Assembly (NCBI GenBank): GCA_903872075.1
Contig: CAIQJF010000071.1
Location: 124,001-188,000, forward strand
Reading direction: 5' to 3'
DNA length: 64,000 nt
From: an uncultured Caulobacteraceae bacterium
Lineage (GTDB): Bacteria; Pseudomonadota; Alphaproteobacteria; Caulobacterales; Caulobacteraceae
Made by a program: the position numbers and the translations under genes
Shown here: positions 29,917 through 38,936 of the stretch, in pieces
How the letters are laid out: every line of letters starts with the position of its first letter
How positions within the stretch are numbered: position 1 is the first letter of the stretch
The notes under the pieces: model-generated
What the model was told of the DNA's origin: nothing
The model's database searches: none
The model's input: the letters and a program-made list of their open reading frames with translations, nothing else

Positions 29917-30527
29917 TCCGTTTCGCAGGCGTCTCGGCCACCGCTGCCGCGCTTTGGATCGTTGCCGCTTCGGGTTTCTCCCAGGAGACTGACAGCCCCG
30001 GTCGCGCGCCGGCTCTTGCGCCCCCAACAGCTGGTCCAACGGCTCCAGGCGCCCCCGGTGAGGCCAAGAGCGCGACGGCAGTTGATGAAAAGCCGACCAC
30101 GCTGCCAGCCGTATCGACGGTTGGCGGGGACACCCCGGAGGACACAATTGCGGGACCGGTAAAGCCGGTGACGCCGCCAGGACCGCCTGCGCCGGTCCGG
30201 GCGCCCGCTGCGGTCCTGCGCGTGCTGGACAAGGTCACGGCGGAAACCATGGCGTTCGAGGCGCCGATCGGCCGGAAGGTCAGATACCGGAATCTGGTCT
30301 TCGAGGTGAAGGCGTGCGCCACGCGCGGCGGCGGGGATCCCCAGCCGCAACCCTCGGCCTATCTGACCATCACGACGGACGCCGGCGTTCAGTCCGGCGC
30401 CGCCATCGGGCCTCGCCAGATCTTCAAGGGCTGGATGTTCGCCAATGCGCCGAGTCTCCATGCCCTGCGGCACCCGGTCTACGATGTCTGGCTGGTCGCC
30501 TGTAGCGCCTCGACGCCGCCGACATAG
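29901..30527 (+). CDS. DUF2155 domain-containing exported protein
   Basis: Predicted periplasmic protein of 208 residues. The proposed TTG start overlaps the NDUFA12 gene and gives an N-terminal signal (IVRFAGVSATAAALWIVAASG) ending before SQE. A Pro/Ala-rich linker leads to the C-terminal DUF2155 domain: LRVLDKVTAETMAFEAPIG, VRYRNLVFEVKAC, IFKGWMFANAPSL and HPVYDVWLVAC. Function is unknown, but the gene commonly sits between NDUFA12 and aat. Its end overlaps the convergent aat by 49 bases. Confidence 0.82.
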   Translation: MVARIVRFAGVSATAAALWIVAASGFSQETDSPGRAPALAPPTAGPTAPGAPGEAKSATAVDEKPTTLPAVSTVGGDTPEDTIAGPVKPVTPPGPPAPVRAPAAVLRVLDKVTAETMAFEAPIGRKVRYRNLVFEVKACATRGGGDPQPQPSAYLTITTDAGVQSGAAIGPRQIFKGWMFANAPSLHALRHPVYDVWLVACSASTPPT

Positions 30528-31129
30528 CGTGGCGCGCCTGGAAATTCGGCGTCGACCCGCAAGGCGGAGGTCAGACGCCGTCGATAGTCGGCCCGGGTGA
30601 TCTCCACGGCCCCCAGACGGCTCAGGTGATCGGTGAGGAACTGGGTGTCGAGCAGCACGAATCCGCCGATCTTAAGTCGGGCGACGAGGTGGACCAGGGC
30701 CACCTTGCTGGCGTCGCTCTCGGTGGAGAACATACTCTCGCCGAAGAACGCGCCGCCAAGCGCTATTCCATAGAGCCCGCCGACGAGATGGCCGTCGAGC
30801 CAGCTCTCGACACTATGGGCCTGACCGCGTGTGTGAAGTTCCAGGCAGAGCGCCTCGATTGTGCGGTTGATCCAGGTTTCCAGCCGTCCCGGGCGCGGCG
30901 CGGCGCAGGCGGAGATGACGCCGGCGAAATCCGCGTCCACCTTCACGTCGAACCTGTCGGAGCGTACGGTCCGGGCCAGGCGCCGGGTGATCGTCAGGCC
31001 GTCGAGCGGAATGATCCCGCGCTTCACCGGCTCCACCAGAAACACCCGCTCGTCGTGACGGGCGTCGGCCATGGGAAAGACGCCCTGGCGGTAGCATTCG
31101 ATCAGATCGTCCGCGGTGAAACCCGTCAC
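30479..31129 (-). CDS. aat: leucyl/phenylalanyl-tRNA-protein transferase
   Basis: Transfers Leu or Phe from tRNA to N-terminal Arg/Lys of proteins, marking them for ClpAP via the N-end rule. Core motifs are CYRQGVFPMAD, SVESWLDGHLVGGLYG, ALGGAFFGESMFS, and LLDTQFLTDHL. Two GTG starts are possible. The one at 31129 gives MTGFTADDLIECYRQG, the expected N-terminus; the one at 31174 would overlap accC by 22 bases. It is the last gene of the aroQ-accB-accC-aat run. Confidence 0.92.
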   Translation of the reverse strand: MTGFTADDLIECYRQGVFPMADARHDERVFLVEPVKRGIIPLDGLTITRRLARTVRSDRFDVKVDADFAGVISACAAPRPGRLETWINRTIEALCLELHTRGQAHSVESWLDGHLVGGLYGIALGGAFFGESMFSTESDASKVALVHLVARLKIGGFVLLDTQFLTDHLSRLGAVEITRADYRRRLTSALRVDAEFPGAPRYVGGVEALQATSQTS

Positions 31130-31152
31130 GGCCTGGGCCCTGTCAGCTGGCG

Positions 31153-32496
31153 CTATCCCTGAGCCTTGATCCACCGTTCGAGCCAGTGGATGTCGTAGCG
31201 TCCCTCAATGATATCAGGATCTTGGAGAAGGTCCTGAAACAAAGGAATGGTGGTCTCAATCCCGCCCACGACCATCTCGCCCAGCGCCCGGCGCATGCGT
31301 GCGATGGCTTCAGCCCGGTCGCGGCCGTGGACGATCAGTTTGCCGGCCAGGCTGTCGTAGTAGGGGGGGATCGTGTAGCCGGCATAAAGTGCGGAATCGA
31401 GGCGAACGCCGAGGCCGCCGGGGGCGTGGAAATCTGTGACGAGCCCTGGCGAAGGCATGAAGGTGCGCGGGTTCTCAGCGTTGATGCGGCACTCGATGGA
31501 GTGCCCCTCGATGGTCACGTCTGCCTGAGTGAATGAGAGTGGCAAGCCCGCGGCGATGCGGATCTGTTCGCGCACGAGGTCGATCCCCGTAATCGCCTCG
31601 GTTACCGGGTGCTCCACCTGCAGCCGGGTGTTCATCTCGATGAAGAAGAACTCGCCATTTTCATAGAGGAACTCGATCGTGCCAACGCCGAGGTAGCCGA
31701 TCGCCTTGACCGCATCGACCACAACCTTGCCGATCCTGGCCCGGGCCGCGGCGTCGATCACCGGGGAGGGAGCCTCCTCCATCATCTTCTGGTGGCGGCG
31801 CTGAAGCGAGCAATCGCGCTCTCCCAGGTGGCAGACGGCGCCGAAGCTGTCGGCGACGATCTGAAGCTCGATGTGGCGAGGCTGGGCGAGATAGCGCTCC
31901 ATGTAGACCGCGTCGTCGCCGAAAGCCGCCTTGGCCTCGCCGCGCGCCGTGCCATAGGCTTCGGCGACCTCGTCGAGGGACCGGGCCACCTTCATGCCGC
32001 GACCGCCGCCGCCGGCCGCCGCCTTGATCAGGACCGGGAAGCCGATGGCTTCGGCCGCGGCGATGGCCTCGGCCTCGCTCGTCAAGGCGCCGTCCGAGCC
32101 TGGCACGACAGGAATACCGGCGGCCTGCACGGCCTGTTTGGCGGCAATCTTGTCGCCCATGATCCGGATGTGCTCCGGCTTGGGGCCGATGAAGGTGTAG
32201 CCGTGAGCCCCAAGGATCTCGGCGAAGCGGGCGTTCTCCGACAGAAACCCGTAGCCCGGATGGATGGCCTGGGCGCCGGTGATCTCGCAGGCGGAGACGA
32301 TGGCCGGGATATTCAGATAACTTTTCGCCGCCGGGGCCGGGCCGATGCAGACACTCTCGTCGGCCAGCCTCACGTGCATGGCGTTGGCGTCGGCCTCGGA
32401 GTGCACGGCGACCGTGTGTATGCCCATCTCTTTGCAGGCGCGATGGATGCGCAGCGCGATCTCGCCGCGGTTGGCGATGAGAATCTTGTCAAACAT
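31153..32496 (-). CDS. accC: acetyl-CoA carboxylase, biotin carboxylase subunit
   Basis: ATP-grasp enzyme that carboxylates biotin on AccB, the first step of fatty-acid synthesis. The N-terminus [18 protein letters not shown], the glycine-rich ATP loop [12 protein letters not shown], and the metal site [14 protein letters not shown] are intact. At 447 residues it has standard size. It begins four bases after accB. Confidence 0.97.
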   Translation of the reverse strand: MFDKILIANRGEIALRIHRACKEMGIHTVAVHSEADANAMHVRLADESVCIGPAPAAKSYLNIPAIVSACEITGAQAIHPGYGFLSENARFAEILGAHGYTFIGPKPEHIRIMGDKIAAKQAVQAAGIPVVPGSDGALTSEAEAIAAAEAIGFPVLIKAAAGGGGRGMKVARSLDEVAEAYGTARGEAKAAFGDDAVYMERYLAQPRHIELQIVADSFGAVCHLGERDCSLQRRHQKMMEEAPSPVIDAAARARIGKVVVDAVKAIGYLGVGTIEFLYENGEFFFIEMNTRLQVEHPVTEAITGIDLVREQIRIAAGLPLSFTQADVTIEGHSIECRINAENPRTFMPSPGLVTDFHAPGGLGVRLDSALYAGYTIPPYYDSLAGKLIVHGRDRAEAIARMRRALGEMVVGGIETTIPLFQDLLQDPDIIEGRYDIHWLERWIKAQG

Positions 32497-32500
32497 CGGA

Positions 32501-32983
32501 TCAGCCGAGGACCACGAGCGGCTCGCCGTATTCGACCGGCTGACCGTCGCTCACGAGGATCTCCGCCACGACGCCATCGCGCGGGGCCCCGATCGGATTC
32601 ATCGTCTTCATCGCTTCGACCAGCATCAGGGTCTGGCCTTGGGTCACACGGTCGCCGACCTTCGCGAACGGCGGCGCGCCCGGCTGCGACTGCAGATAGA
32701 CCGTGCCGACCATGGGCGATTTCACAGCGTCCCCCGCCGCCTTGGACGCCGTGGGGGCCGGCGCGACCTCAACCGGCGGGGCGACATGTACTGTGTGAGC
32801 CGGGGCCGAGGCCACTGTGTGCGTGACATTGGATGATTTCACGACCCGTATGCGCAGGTGCTCACGCTCGACTTCGATCTCGGTCAAGCCGGTCGCATTG
32901 AGGACCTCGGCCAGTTCGCGCACAAGGCGCGTGTCGAGAGACTCCTCGCTGGCAGGATCGATGTGCAGGTTTGATTCGCTCAT
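32501..32983 (-). CDS. accB: acetyl-CoA carboxylase, biotin carboxyl carrier protein
   Basis: Carrier subunit of acetyl-CoA carboxylase (160 residues). The N-terminal helical part and Ala/Pro-rich linker lead to the biotinyl domain, where Lys126 in EAMKTMN is the biotinylation site. The thumb-like insert [14 protein letters not shown] is present. It is co-transcribed with aroQ upstream and accC downstream. Confidence 0.96.
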   Translation of the reverse strand: MSESNLHIDPASEESLDTRLVRELAEVLNATGLTEIEVEREHLRIRVVKSSNVTHTVASAPAHTVHVAPPVEVAPAPTASKAAGDAVKSPMVGTVYLQSQPGAPPFAKVGDRVTQGQTLMLVEAMKTMNPIGAPRDGVVAEILVSDGQPVEYGEPLVVLG

Positions 32984-33025
32984 GAGGCTTGGGCCTTGTC
33001 TGGGAGGTTCGGCTGCGAAGGCCGG

Positions 33026-33469
33026 TCAGGATCTGGCGAGGAGGCCGTTCACGGCGTCCAGGGCCAGGGTGTAGCTCGCCGGGCCGAAACCGGCGACGAC
33101 CCCGGATGCGGCCAGAGACACATAGGTGTGACGGCGGAAGGCTTCGCGAGCGGCCGGGTTCGAGAGGTGACACTCGACGATCGGGATCTCGAGGCTCTTG
33201 AGGGCGTCAAGCAGGGCGATCGACGTGTGGCCGTAGCCCGCCGGGTTCAGAACCAGACCGCAGGCATCCGTCCGCGCTTCCTGGACCCAGGTGATCAGTT
33301 CGCCCTCGTGATTCGTCTGCCGAAAGACGATCTCGTGGCCCAGCCGTTTGGCATGCGCCGCGCAGGAATTTTCGACGTCGGCAAGGGTAGATCGCCCATA
33401 GATATGGGGCTCACGAACGCCCAGGAGATTGAGGTTCGGGCCGTTGAGCACAAAAATCGGTTTGGACAT
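33026..33469 (-). CDS. aroQ: type II 3-dehydroquinate dehydratase
   Basis: Shikimate-pathway enzyme (147 residues). The N-terminus [20 protein letters not shown] carries the catalytic Tyr, and the family ends with [18 protein letters not shown]. The ATG giving [12 protein letters not shown] is chosen; 13 upstream codons are open but unconserved. It starts the aroQ-accB-accC-aat operon and is divergent from thiS. Confidence 0.96.
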   Translation of the reverse strand: MSKPIFVLNGPNLNLLGVREPHIYGRSTLADVENSCAAHAKRLGHEIVFRQTNHEGELITWVQEARTDACGLVLNPAGYGHTSIALLDALKSLEIPIVECHLSNPAAREAFRRHTYVSLAASGVVAGFGPASYTLALDAVNGLLARS

Positions 33470-33561
33470 TCGGCTCCTGAGCCCCTTTGAGGGCCTTGTA
33501 ACGGCCATGGGCCGGGGTCACAAGCGGACCCCATCGCGCGAGCGGCAAGGAGAACGGGGCG

Positions 33562-33762
33562 TTGAGGCTGACGGTTAACGGCGAGGAACACGACGTCGAC
33601 GGCGTTGTCGACGTGGCCGGACTGGTTGCCGCCCTTGGGCTCGACGCACGCAAGGTGGCGGTCGAACTGAATCTGGCCATCGTGCCACGATCGACCTACG
33701 CATCGACACGGCTCGCCGAGGGCGATCGTTTGGAAGTCGTACATTTCATCGGAGGCGGTTAG
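33562..33762 (+). CDS. thiS: sulfur carrier protein ThiS
   Basis: Ubiquitin-like carrier of 66 residues whose C-terminal Gly-Gly becomes a thiocarboxylate and delivers sulfur to the thiazole ring of thiamine. The tail HFIGGG is intact and the beta-grasp core [10 protein letters not shown] ... GDRLEVVHF is present. The TTG start is supported by AAGGAG about ten bases upstream. The stop overlaps the thiG start by one base. Confidence 0.92.
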   Translation: MRLTVNGEEHDVDGVVDVAGLVAALGLDARKVAVELNLAIVPRSTYASTRLAEGDRLEVVHFIGGG

Positions 33763-34550
33763 TGGACGGGACTTCAGCGTTGGACGACACCTGGACCGTG
33801 GCGGGGCGGACCTTCCATTCCCGCCTGATCGTCGGCACCGGCAAGTACAAGGACTATGCGCTCAACGCCGCGGCGGCCGAGGCCGCAGGCGCGGAGATCG
33901 TCACGGTCGCTCTGCGCCGGGTGAATCTCTCCGACCCCAGCCAGCCGATGCTCGTTGACCATGTCCGGCCGGACCGCTTCACCTATCTGCCGAACACCGC
34001 CGGCTGCTTCACCGGCGAGGACGCGGTGCGCACCCTGCGCCTGGCGCGTGAGGCCGGCGGATGGGATCTGGTGAAGCTGGAAGTCCTCTCCGACACCAAG
34101 ACCCTCTACCCCGACATGGAGGAGACGCTCAGGGCGCTGAAGCTGCTCGTCGCCGAGGATTTCAAGGTGATGGTCTATTGCAGCGACGATCCTGTCTACG
34201 CGCGCAAGCTCGAAGACGCCGGCGCCGTGGCGATCATGCCGCTCGGCGCCCTGATCGGATCGGGTCTCGGCATCCAGAACCGGCTGAACATCCACCTGAT
34301 CGTCGAACAGGCCAAGGTGCCGGTGCTGGTGGACGCCGGTGTCGGCACGGCGTCTGACGCCACCGTGGCCATGGAACTCGGCTGCGACGGCGTGCTGATG
34401 AACACCGCCATCGCCGAGGCGCGCGATCCGATCCGCATGGCCCGGGCGATGAAACATGCCGTCATCGCCGGCCGCGAGGCCTTTCTGGCAGGCCGCATGC
34501 CGCGCCGGATGTACGCCGATGCCTCCTCGCCGCTGAGCGGTCTGATCTGA
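33762..34550 (+). CDS. thiG: thiazole synthase
   Basis: Condenses deoxyxylulose 5-phosphate, dehydroglycine and ThiS-thiocarboxylate into the thiamine thiazole. TIM-barrel motifs are RLIVGTGKY, the Schiff-base Lys in [20 protein letters not shown], and [11 protein letters not shown]. It has 262 residues and a GTG start. Dehydroglycine source (ThiO or ThiH), ThiE and ThiC are not in the window. Confidence 0.96.
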   Translation: MDGTSALDDTWTVAGRTFHSRLIVGTGKYKDYALNAAAAEAAGAEIVTVALRRVNLSDPSQPMLVDHVRPDRFTYLPNTAGCFTGEDAVRTLRLAREAGGWDLVKLEVLSDTKTLYPDMEETLRALKLLVAEDFKVMVYCSDDPVYARKLEDAGAVAIMPLGALIGSGLGIQNRLNIHLIVEQAKVPVLVDAGVGTASDATVAMELGCDGVLMNTAIAEARDPIRMARAMKHAVIAGREAFLAGRMPRRMYADASSPLSGLI

Positions 34551-34607
34551 CAATGCGCCGCCAACCCAAGAGCGTCCCGGAGACGCCGTTTTCGTAAGGA
34601 AGCCGCC

Positions 34608-35561
34608 ATGGCGATCAACAACCGCATCACCGAGATGCTGGGCGTAGACTACCCCATCGTTCAGGCCCCTATGGGCTGGATCGCCCGCTCGCCTCTGGCG
34701 TCCGCCGTCTCCAACGCCGGCGGCATGGGCATCATTGAGACCTCTTCCGGCGCGCTCGATGAGATCCGCGAGGAGATCAAGGCGATGCGCCGGCTGACCG
34801 ACAAGCCGTTCGGCGTCAACATAGCCCAAGCCTTCGTGCGGGATCCCAACATCGTCGAGTTTGTGGTCGATCAGGGCGTCAAATTCGTCACGACCTCGGC
34901 CGGCGATCCCAACAAGTACTGCGGGGCGCTGAAAGAGGCGGGGCTGACCGTCTTTCACGTCGTCCCGTCGCTCCACGCCGCCCTGCGCGCGGTCGAGGCT
35001 GGCGTGGACGGTCTGGTTGTCGAGGGCGGGGAGGGTGGCGGCTTCAAGAATCCCCGCGAGGTCGCGACCATGGTCCTGCTGCCGCTCGTCTGTTCCAAGG
35101 TCGGCGTGCCGGTGGTGGCGGCCGGAGGTGTCGTCGACGGCCGCACCATGGCCGCGGCCTTCGCCCTCGGGGCCGAGGGCGTGCAGATGGGCACCCGCAT
35201 GGTTTCGGCCCGGGAATCGCCGGTTCACCAGAACTGGAAGGACGCCATCGTCGCGGCCAAGGAGACCGACACGGTGTTCCTCAATCGCTTTGGCCCGGGA
35301 CCCGCCCTGCGCGCCCTGCGGACCGAGAAGACCACCGCGTTTGAAAAGACCCCGCCCGAGAACATCATGGCCGAGATGCGCAACGCCCTGGCGCTGTATT
35401 TCGGCGGCGACCTGGAGGCCTCCATCGCCTTGACCGGTCAGGTGGCGGGCCGGATCGACTCGGTGAAGCCCGTGGCCCAGATCATCGCCGAGACCGTCGC
35501 CGAGTTCGAGGCCACGGTCGCGGCCATGGACTCGCGCTACGGCGCTCGCGCGACGGTGTAG
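34608..35561 (+). CDS. nitronate monooxygenase (2-nitropropane dioxygenase family)
   Basis: FMN-dependent TIM-barrel oxidoreductase of 317 residues. Family signatures are PIVQAPMGWIA, KFVTTSAGDP, VVEGGEGGGF, VPVVAAGGVVDGRTMAAAF, and GAEGVQMGTRM. It may detoxify propionate 3-nitronate, but this broad family also holds enoyl reductase-like enzymes. AAGGA precedes the ATG. It lies 58 bases after thiG, perhaps in the same transcript. Confidence 0.88.
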   Translation: MAINNRITEMLGVDYPIVQAPMGWIARSPLASAVSNAGGMGIIETSSGALDEIREEIKAMRRLTDKPFGVNIAQAFVRDPNIVEFVVDQGVKFVTTSAGDPNKYCGALKEAGLTVFHVVPSLHAALRAVEAGVDGLVVEGGEGGGFKNPREVATMVLLPLVCSKVGVPVVAAGGVVDGRTMAAAFALGAEGVQMGTRMVSARESPVHQNWKDAIVAAKETDTVFLNRFGPGPALRALRTEKTTAFEKTPPENIMAEMRNALALYFGGDLEASIALTGQVAGRIDSVKPVAQIIAETVAEFEATVAAMDSRYGARATV

Positions 35562-35575
35562 GGTTGGGTGGAATT

Positions 35576-35596
35576 GCGCCGGTGAGATTCCGGCGC
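35576..35596. terminator. strong hairpin after nitronate monooxygenase gene
   Basis: GCGCCGG TGAGATT CCGGCGC forms a perfect 7-bp GC stem 15 bases after the stop. No T-tract follows, so it may be a factor-dependent terminator, a 3' stabiliser, or part of the ABC-F leader. Confidence 0.4.
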
Positions 35597-35650
35597 TAAC
35601 TCTTGAGGTGCAACGACTTCAAGGTCGGCCGATTTCGAGGAGACCGGAAC

Positions 35651-35755
35651 ATGGAAAACGCGACGAACCCCCGTTTCGCCCCGTTCATTCCTCGTTTCAC
35701 GGTTTCCCATGCCCCCCTTCATCACACTCGACGGACTGTCCTTCCGCGCCCCTGA
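35651..35755 (+). CDS. possible 34-codon leader peptide overlapping ABC-F start
   Basis: ATG preceded by GAGGAG at good spacing opens a 34-residue frame (begins MENATNPRF, Arg/Pro-rich end) that runs 47 bases into the ABC-F gene in another frame. The ABC-F ATG itself has no clear ribosome site. Leader peptides are known to control some antibiotic-responsive ABC-F genes, so regulation is possible. The peptide may equally be untranslated or accidental. Confidence 0.3.
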   Translation: MENATNPRFAPFIPRFTVSHAPLHHTRRTVLPRP

Positions 35756-37316
35756 CGGCCGGACGCTTTTCGACAACCTCACCTTAAGCTTCGGCGCCGA
35801 ACGCACCGGCGTTGTCGGCGCCAATGGCTATGGCAAGACAACACTCCTGCGCCTGATCTTGCGCGAACTCTCCCCCCTCTCCGGGTCGGTGTCCACGCGG
35901 GGCCGTGTCGATGTTCTTCGCCAGAGTCACGCCCCGCCGGCGACGGCGATAGTCGCCGATCTGCTGGAGGTGGGCGCGGATCTTGACCGCCTCGCGCGGA
36001 TCGACCGTGGCGAGGGTTCCAACGCCGACGTTGATCTGGCCGTCTGGGACCTGTCGGCCCGCATCGAGACGGCCCTGCTTGAGGTGGGCCTCACCGGGGT
36101 CGATCTGGATCGGCCGGCCGCATCCTTGAGCGGGGGCGAGGCCACGCGCGCGGCCCTGGCGCGGCTGCTGATCGCCCGACCCGACGTGATCCTGCTGGAT
36201 GAGCCCACCAACAACCTCGATCGCGCGGCGCGACGCACCGTGGCGGCCGTGCTTGAGGGCTGGCGCGGCGGGGCGGTGGTGGTCAGCCATGACCGCGGCC
36301 TGCTGCGCGGCGTCGATCGCATCATCGAGCTCAGCGATCTGGGCGCGCGAATCTACGGCGGGAACTGGGATCTCTACGCCGAGCGCCGCGCCCAGGAGGC
36401 CGACGCCGCCCGCCGGGATCTGGACGAGGCGACGCGGGAGGCGCGCAAGGCCGACCGCGAGATCCAGGCCGCGCGGGAGCGGCAGGATCGCCGCGAGGGC
36501 GGCGGCAAGCGGGCCAAGGCGCGCGGCGACATCCCCAAGATCGTGCTGAACGCCCGGGCGGGAAAGGCCGAGGCGACCCGTGGCCGGCTCGAGCTGCTCG
36601 GAGATCGGAAACGGTCGGACTCCGCCGAAGCTCTCGAGGCGGCGCGGGCGAACGTCTCCCGCCTCCGGAAGCTGGGGTTCGAGCTTCCGCCCTGCGGGCT
36701 GGCGGCCGCCAAATTAGTTCTCTCACTGGAGTCGGTCGGCTTCGGCTGGCCGGGGTCGCCGTCCCTGTTCAGGAATATCAACCTGCGGCTGCTGGGGCCG
36801 GCGCGCATGGCCATCTCCGGCGCCAACGGGTCGGGCAAAACAAGCCTGCTGCGGCTGATCACCGGCGAGCTTGAGCCGACCGCCGGCAGGATCACGCGTG
36901 GCGCGACGCCCGTGGTTCTGGACCAGCGCGCCGCCCTGCTGCGCGACGATCTGAGCCTCGTGGAGAACTACCGGCTGCACAACCCGGACGCCAACGACAA
37001 CCAGGCCCACGCGGCCCTGGCCCGGTTCCTGTTCCGCAATGTGGCGGCCCTGCGACGGGCCGGTGAGCTGAGTGGCGGGGAACGCCTGCGCGCCGGCCTG
37101 GCCTGCCTGCTGCAGGCGGCCCGTCCGCCGCGGTTCATCATTCTCGACGAGCCCACCAACCACCTCGACATCGCCTCCATCGAGGCGATCGAAGCGGCGC
37201 TTGCGGCCTATGACGGCGCTCTGCTGGTGGTGAGCCACGACGAGGACTTCCTGGACGCTGTAGGCGTGACAGAACGGCTGGCGATGGGTAGTCACGCGGG
37301 GCAGGGGAGCGACTGA
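35709..37316 (+). CDS. ABC-F family ATP-binding protein
   Basis: Soluble protein with two tandem ABC domains and no membrane helices (535 residues). Domain 1 has Walker A GANGYGKTT, signature LSGGEATR and Walker B LLDEPTNNLD. Domain 2 has GANGSGKTS, LSGGERLR and LDEPTNHLD. Between them lies a charged, Arg-rich linker (about residues 225-320). ABC-F proteins act on the ribosome, as translation factors or in antibiotic protection. The N-terminus MPPFITLDGLSF is the natural start. It is followed five bases later by the P450 gene. Confidence 0.9.
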   Translation: MPPFITLDGLSFRAPDGRTLFDNLTLSFGAERTGVVGANGYGKTTLLRLILRELSPLSGSVSTRGRVDVLRQSHAPPATAIVADLLEVGADLDRLARIDRGEGSNADVDLAVWDLSARIETALLEVGLTGVDLDRPAASLSGGEATRAALARLLIARPDVILLDEPTNNLDRAARRTVAAVLEGWRGGAVVVSHDRGLLRGVDRIIELSDLGARIYGGNWDLYAERRAQEADAARRDLDEATREARKADREIQAARERQDRREGGGKRAKARGDIPKIVLNARAGKAEATRGRLELLGDRKRSDSAEALEAARANVSRLRKLGFELPPCGLAAAKLVLSLESVGFGWPGSPSLFRNINLRLLGPARMAISGANGSGKTSLLRLITGELEPTAGRITRGATPVVLDQRAALLRDDLSLVENYRLHNPDANDNQAHAALARFLFRNVAALRRAGELSGGERLRAGLACLLQAARPPRFIILDEPTNHLDIASIEAIEAALAAYDGALLVVSHDEDFLDAVGVTERLAMGSHAGQGSD

Positions 37317-37321
37317 CGCAC

Positions 37322-38608
37322 ATGACCGACACCGCCGTGATTCCGAACGAGATCGCCTATGCGGTGATCGCCCCCAAGTCCTATGCCGAGGACGAGCCCG
37401 CCCACGCCGCCTTCCGCTGGCTGCGGCAGAACGCGCCGCTGGCCAAGGTCAGTCTGGACGGGATCTATCCCTTCTGGATCGTCAGCAAGCACGCCGACAT
37501 TCTGGAGATCAGCCGCCAGAACGATCTGTTCCGGTCCGGCGAGATGCCGACAACCTTCACGACCATCGCCGGCGACGAGATGGTCCGCAAGCTGACCGGC
37601 GGCAGCCCGCACCTGCTGCGCACCCTGGTGCAGATGGACGCTCCCGATCATGCCAAATACCGGGTGATGACCCAGGCCTGGTTCCTGCCGCAGAACATCC
37701 GCGGACTGGAAGACCGGATCCGCGCCATCGCCCGCGCTCACGTCGATCACATGGCCGGCCTCGGCGGCGAATGCGACTTCGTGAAGGACGTCGCCCTGAC
37801 CTACCCCCTGCGGGTGATCATGGAGATCCTCGGCGTGCCGCCGGAGGATGAGCCGCGCATGCTCAAGCTCACCCAGGAGCTGTTCGGCGCCGCTGACCCG
37901 GAACTCAACCGCTCCGGCGCCAAGGCCGGCGACGGGGAGTTCAACCTCGGCGACCTGCAGGCGATCATCGCCGACTTCTTCATGTATTTCAAAGGTATTA
38001 CGGACGCCCGCAAGGCCAATCCAGGCTCGGATCTGGCCACGGTCATCGCCAACGGCACGATCGACGGCGCGGCCATCAACGACTTCGAGGCCATGAGTTA
38101 TTACGTCATCGTCGCCACCGCGGGTCACGACACGACGTCCTCCTCCACCGCCGGGGCGGTCTGGGGCATGTGCCAGTATCCCGAGGCCTTCGCCGCCGTG
38201 AAGGCCGACCCTTCACTCATCCCGGCGCTGGTGGACGAGGCGATCCGCTGGGTGACGCCGGTGAAGCATTTCATGCGCTCGGCCACCGCCGACACCGAGA
38301 TCGCCGGCCAGAAAATCGCCAAGGGCGACTGGCTGTGGCTGGCTTATCCGTCCGGCAACCGCGACGAGGAGGTGTTCGAGACTCCGGACGTCTTCGATCC
38401 CACCCGCGCGCCCAACCGCCACCTCGCCTTCGGCTATGGCGCTCACCTGTGCCTGGGCCAGCACCTGGCCAAGATGGAAATGCGCATCCTGTTCGAGGAA
38501 CTGATGCCGCGCCTGGAATCCCTGGAGTTCGCCGGCCCCGGCACCCGCGCCGAAGCGGCCTTCGTCGGCGGGCCGAAGCGGTTGCCGATCCGGTATCGGA
38601 TCAGTTAG
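37322..38608 (+). CDS. cytochrome P450
   Basis: Soluble bacterial P450 of 428 residues. The I-helix oxygen-activation motif is ATAGHDTT, the K-helix EXXR is EAIR, and the haem loop is FGYGAHLCLG with Cys377 as the thiolate ligand. All key parts are intact. It most resembles soluble P450s acting on lipids, terpenes or steroids, but the substrate cannot be inferred. No ferredoxin or ferredoxin reductase gene lies nearby, so electron partners must come from elsewhere. Confidence 0.93.
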   Translation: MTDTAVIPNEIAYAVIAPKSYAEDEPAHAAFRWLRQNAPLAKVSLDGIYPFWIVSKHADILEISRQNDLFRSGEMPTTFTTIAGDEMVRKLTGGSPHLLRTLVQMDAPDHAKYRVMTQAWFLPQNIRGLEDRIRAIARAHVDHMAGLGGECDFVKDVALTYPLRVIMEILGVPPEDEPRMLKLTQELFGAADPELNRSGAKAGDGEFNLGDLQAIIADFFMYFKGITDARKANPGSDLATVIANGTIDGAAINDFEAMSYYVIVATAGHDTTSSSTAGAVWGMCQYPEAFAAVKADPSLIPALVDEAIRWVTPVKHFMRSATADTEIAGQKIAKGDWLWLAYPSGNRDEEVFETPDVFDPTRAPNRHLAFGYGAHLCLGQHLAKMEMRILFEELMPRLESLEFAGPGTRAEAAFVGGPKRLPIRYRIS

Positions 38609-38669
38609 GCGACGTTCGCGGTTCCATGAGTGGCTCTCCAAGCAGATACTGAAGCTCGGGTTCCCGAGG

Positions 38670-38732
38670 TTAAGGCGTCTGTCGGTACTGCCGGAGGCCC
38701 TCGGCGAAGTCGACGGCCCTGCGGCGGGAATG
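38670..38732 (-). pseudogene. remnant of a PIG-L deacetylase C-terminus
   Basis: Twenty codons ending in TAA read HSRRRAVDFAEGLRQYRQTP. The intact PIG-L gene 1 kb away encodes SRRRGRDFGVAFAEGFRQYRHTP near its end. A small in-frame deletion and a premature stop separate them. Only this segment is recognisable; upstream codons no longer match. Confidence 0.65.
38671..38714 (+). repeat. direct repeat copy 1 (PIG-L 3' segment)
   Basis: This 44-base segment matches 39644-39687 at 39 of 44 positions without gaps, in the same orientation and 973 bases apart. The two copies bracket the BrnT/BrnA genes. Confidence 0.8.
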
Positions 38733-38936
38733 GGTTTCCGGCGCATCTGCTGAATCTGTCGGGCGGTGTCGGTAGCGTCACGCCACCCAGTGGCCTTTTT
38801 AGTCGTGTTTTGTATTTTATCGATTGTGATCTGGAAATTGTCCTTTTGACAATCACGCAAATCTAATTCCCTGATTGTACGTCACGTGAACGGTAGGGCG
38901 AGGCGCAAGGACACAAGCAGCGTTCGGGCCGGTATC

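Larger units (their letters stand above)
38609..38936. other. 328-bp gene-free stretch with AT-rich patch
   Basis: Between the P450 and brnA genes no convincing gene is present. It holds a remnant of a PIG-L gene end (38670-38732), then a markedly AT-rich patch (about 38796-38875) with a short inverted repeat ATTGTC-N5-GACAAT at 38837-38853. The base composition differs sharply from the rest of the window, which suggests foreign or decaying DNA. Confidence 0.7.

Noticed and set aside
33774-35228. 484-codon open frame antisense to thiG and the nitronate monooxygenase gene
   Set aside because: Spans two well-identified genes; its product is His/Gly/Arg-rich shadow sequence.
38605-38866. Open frames on both strands in the gap after the P450 gene
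   Set aside because: No recognisable motif, poor ribosome sites, and they overlap the PIG-L remnant and AT-rich patch.
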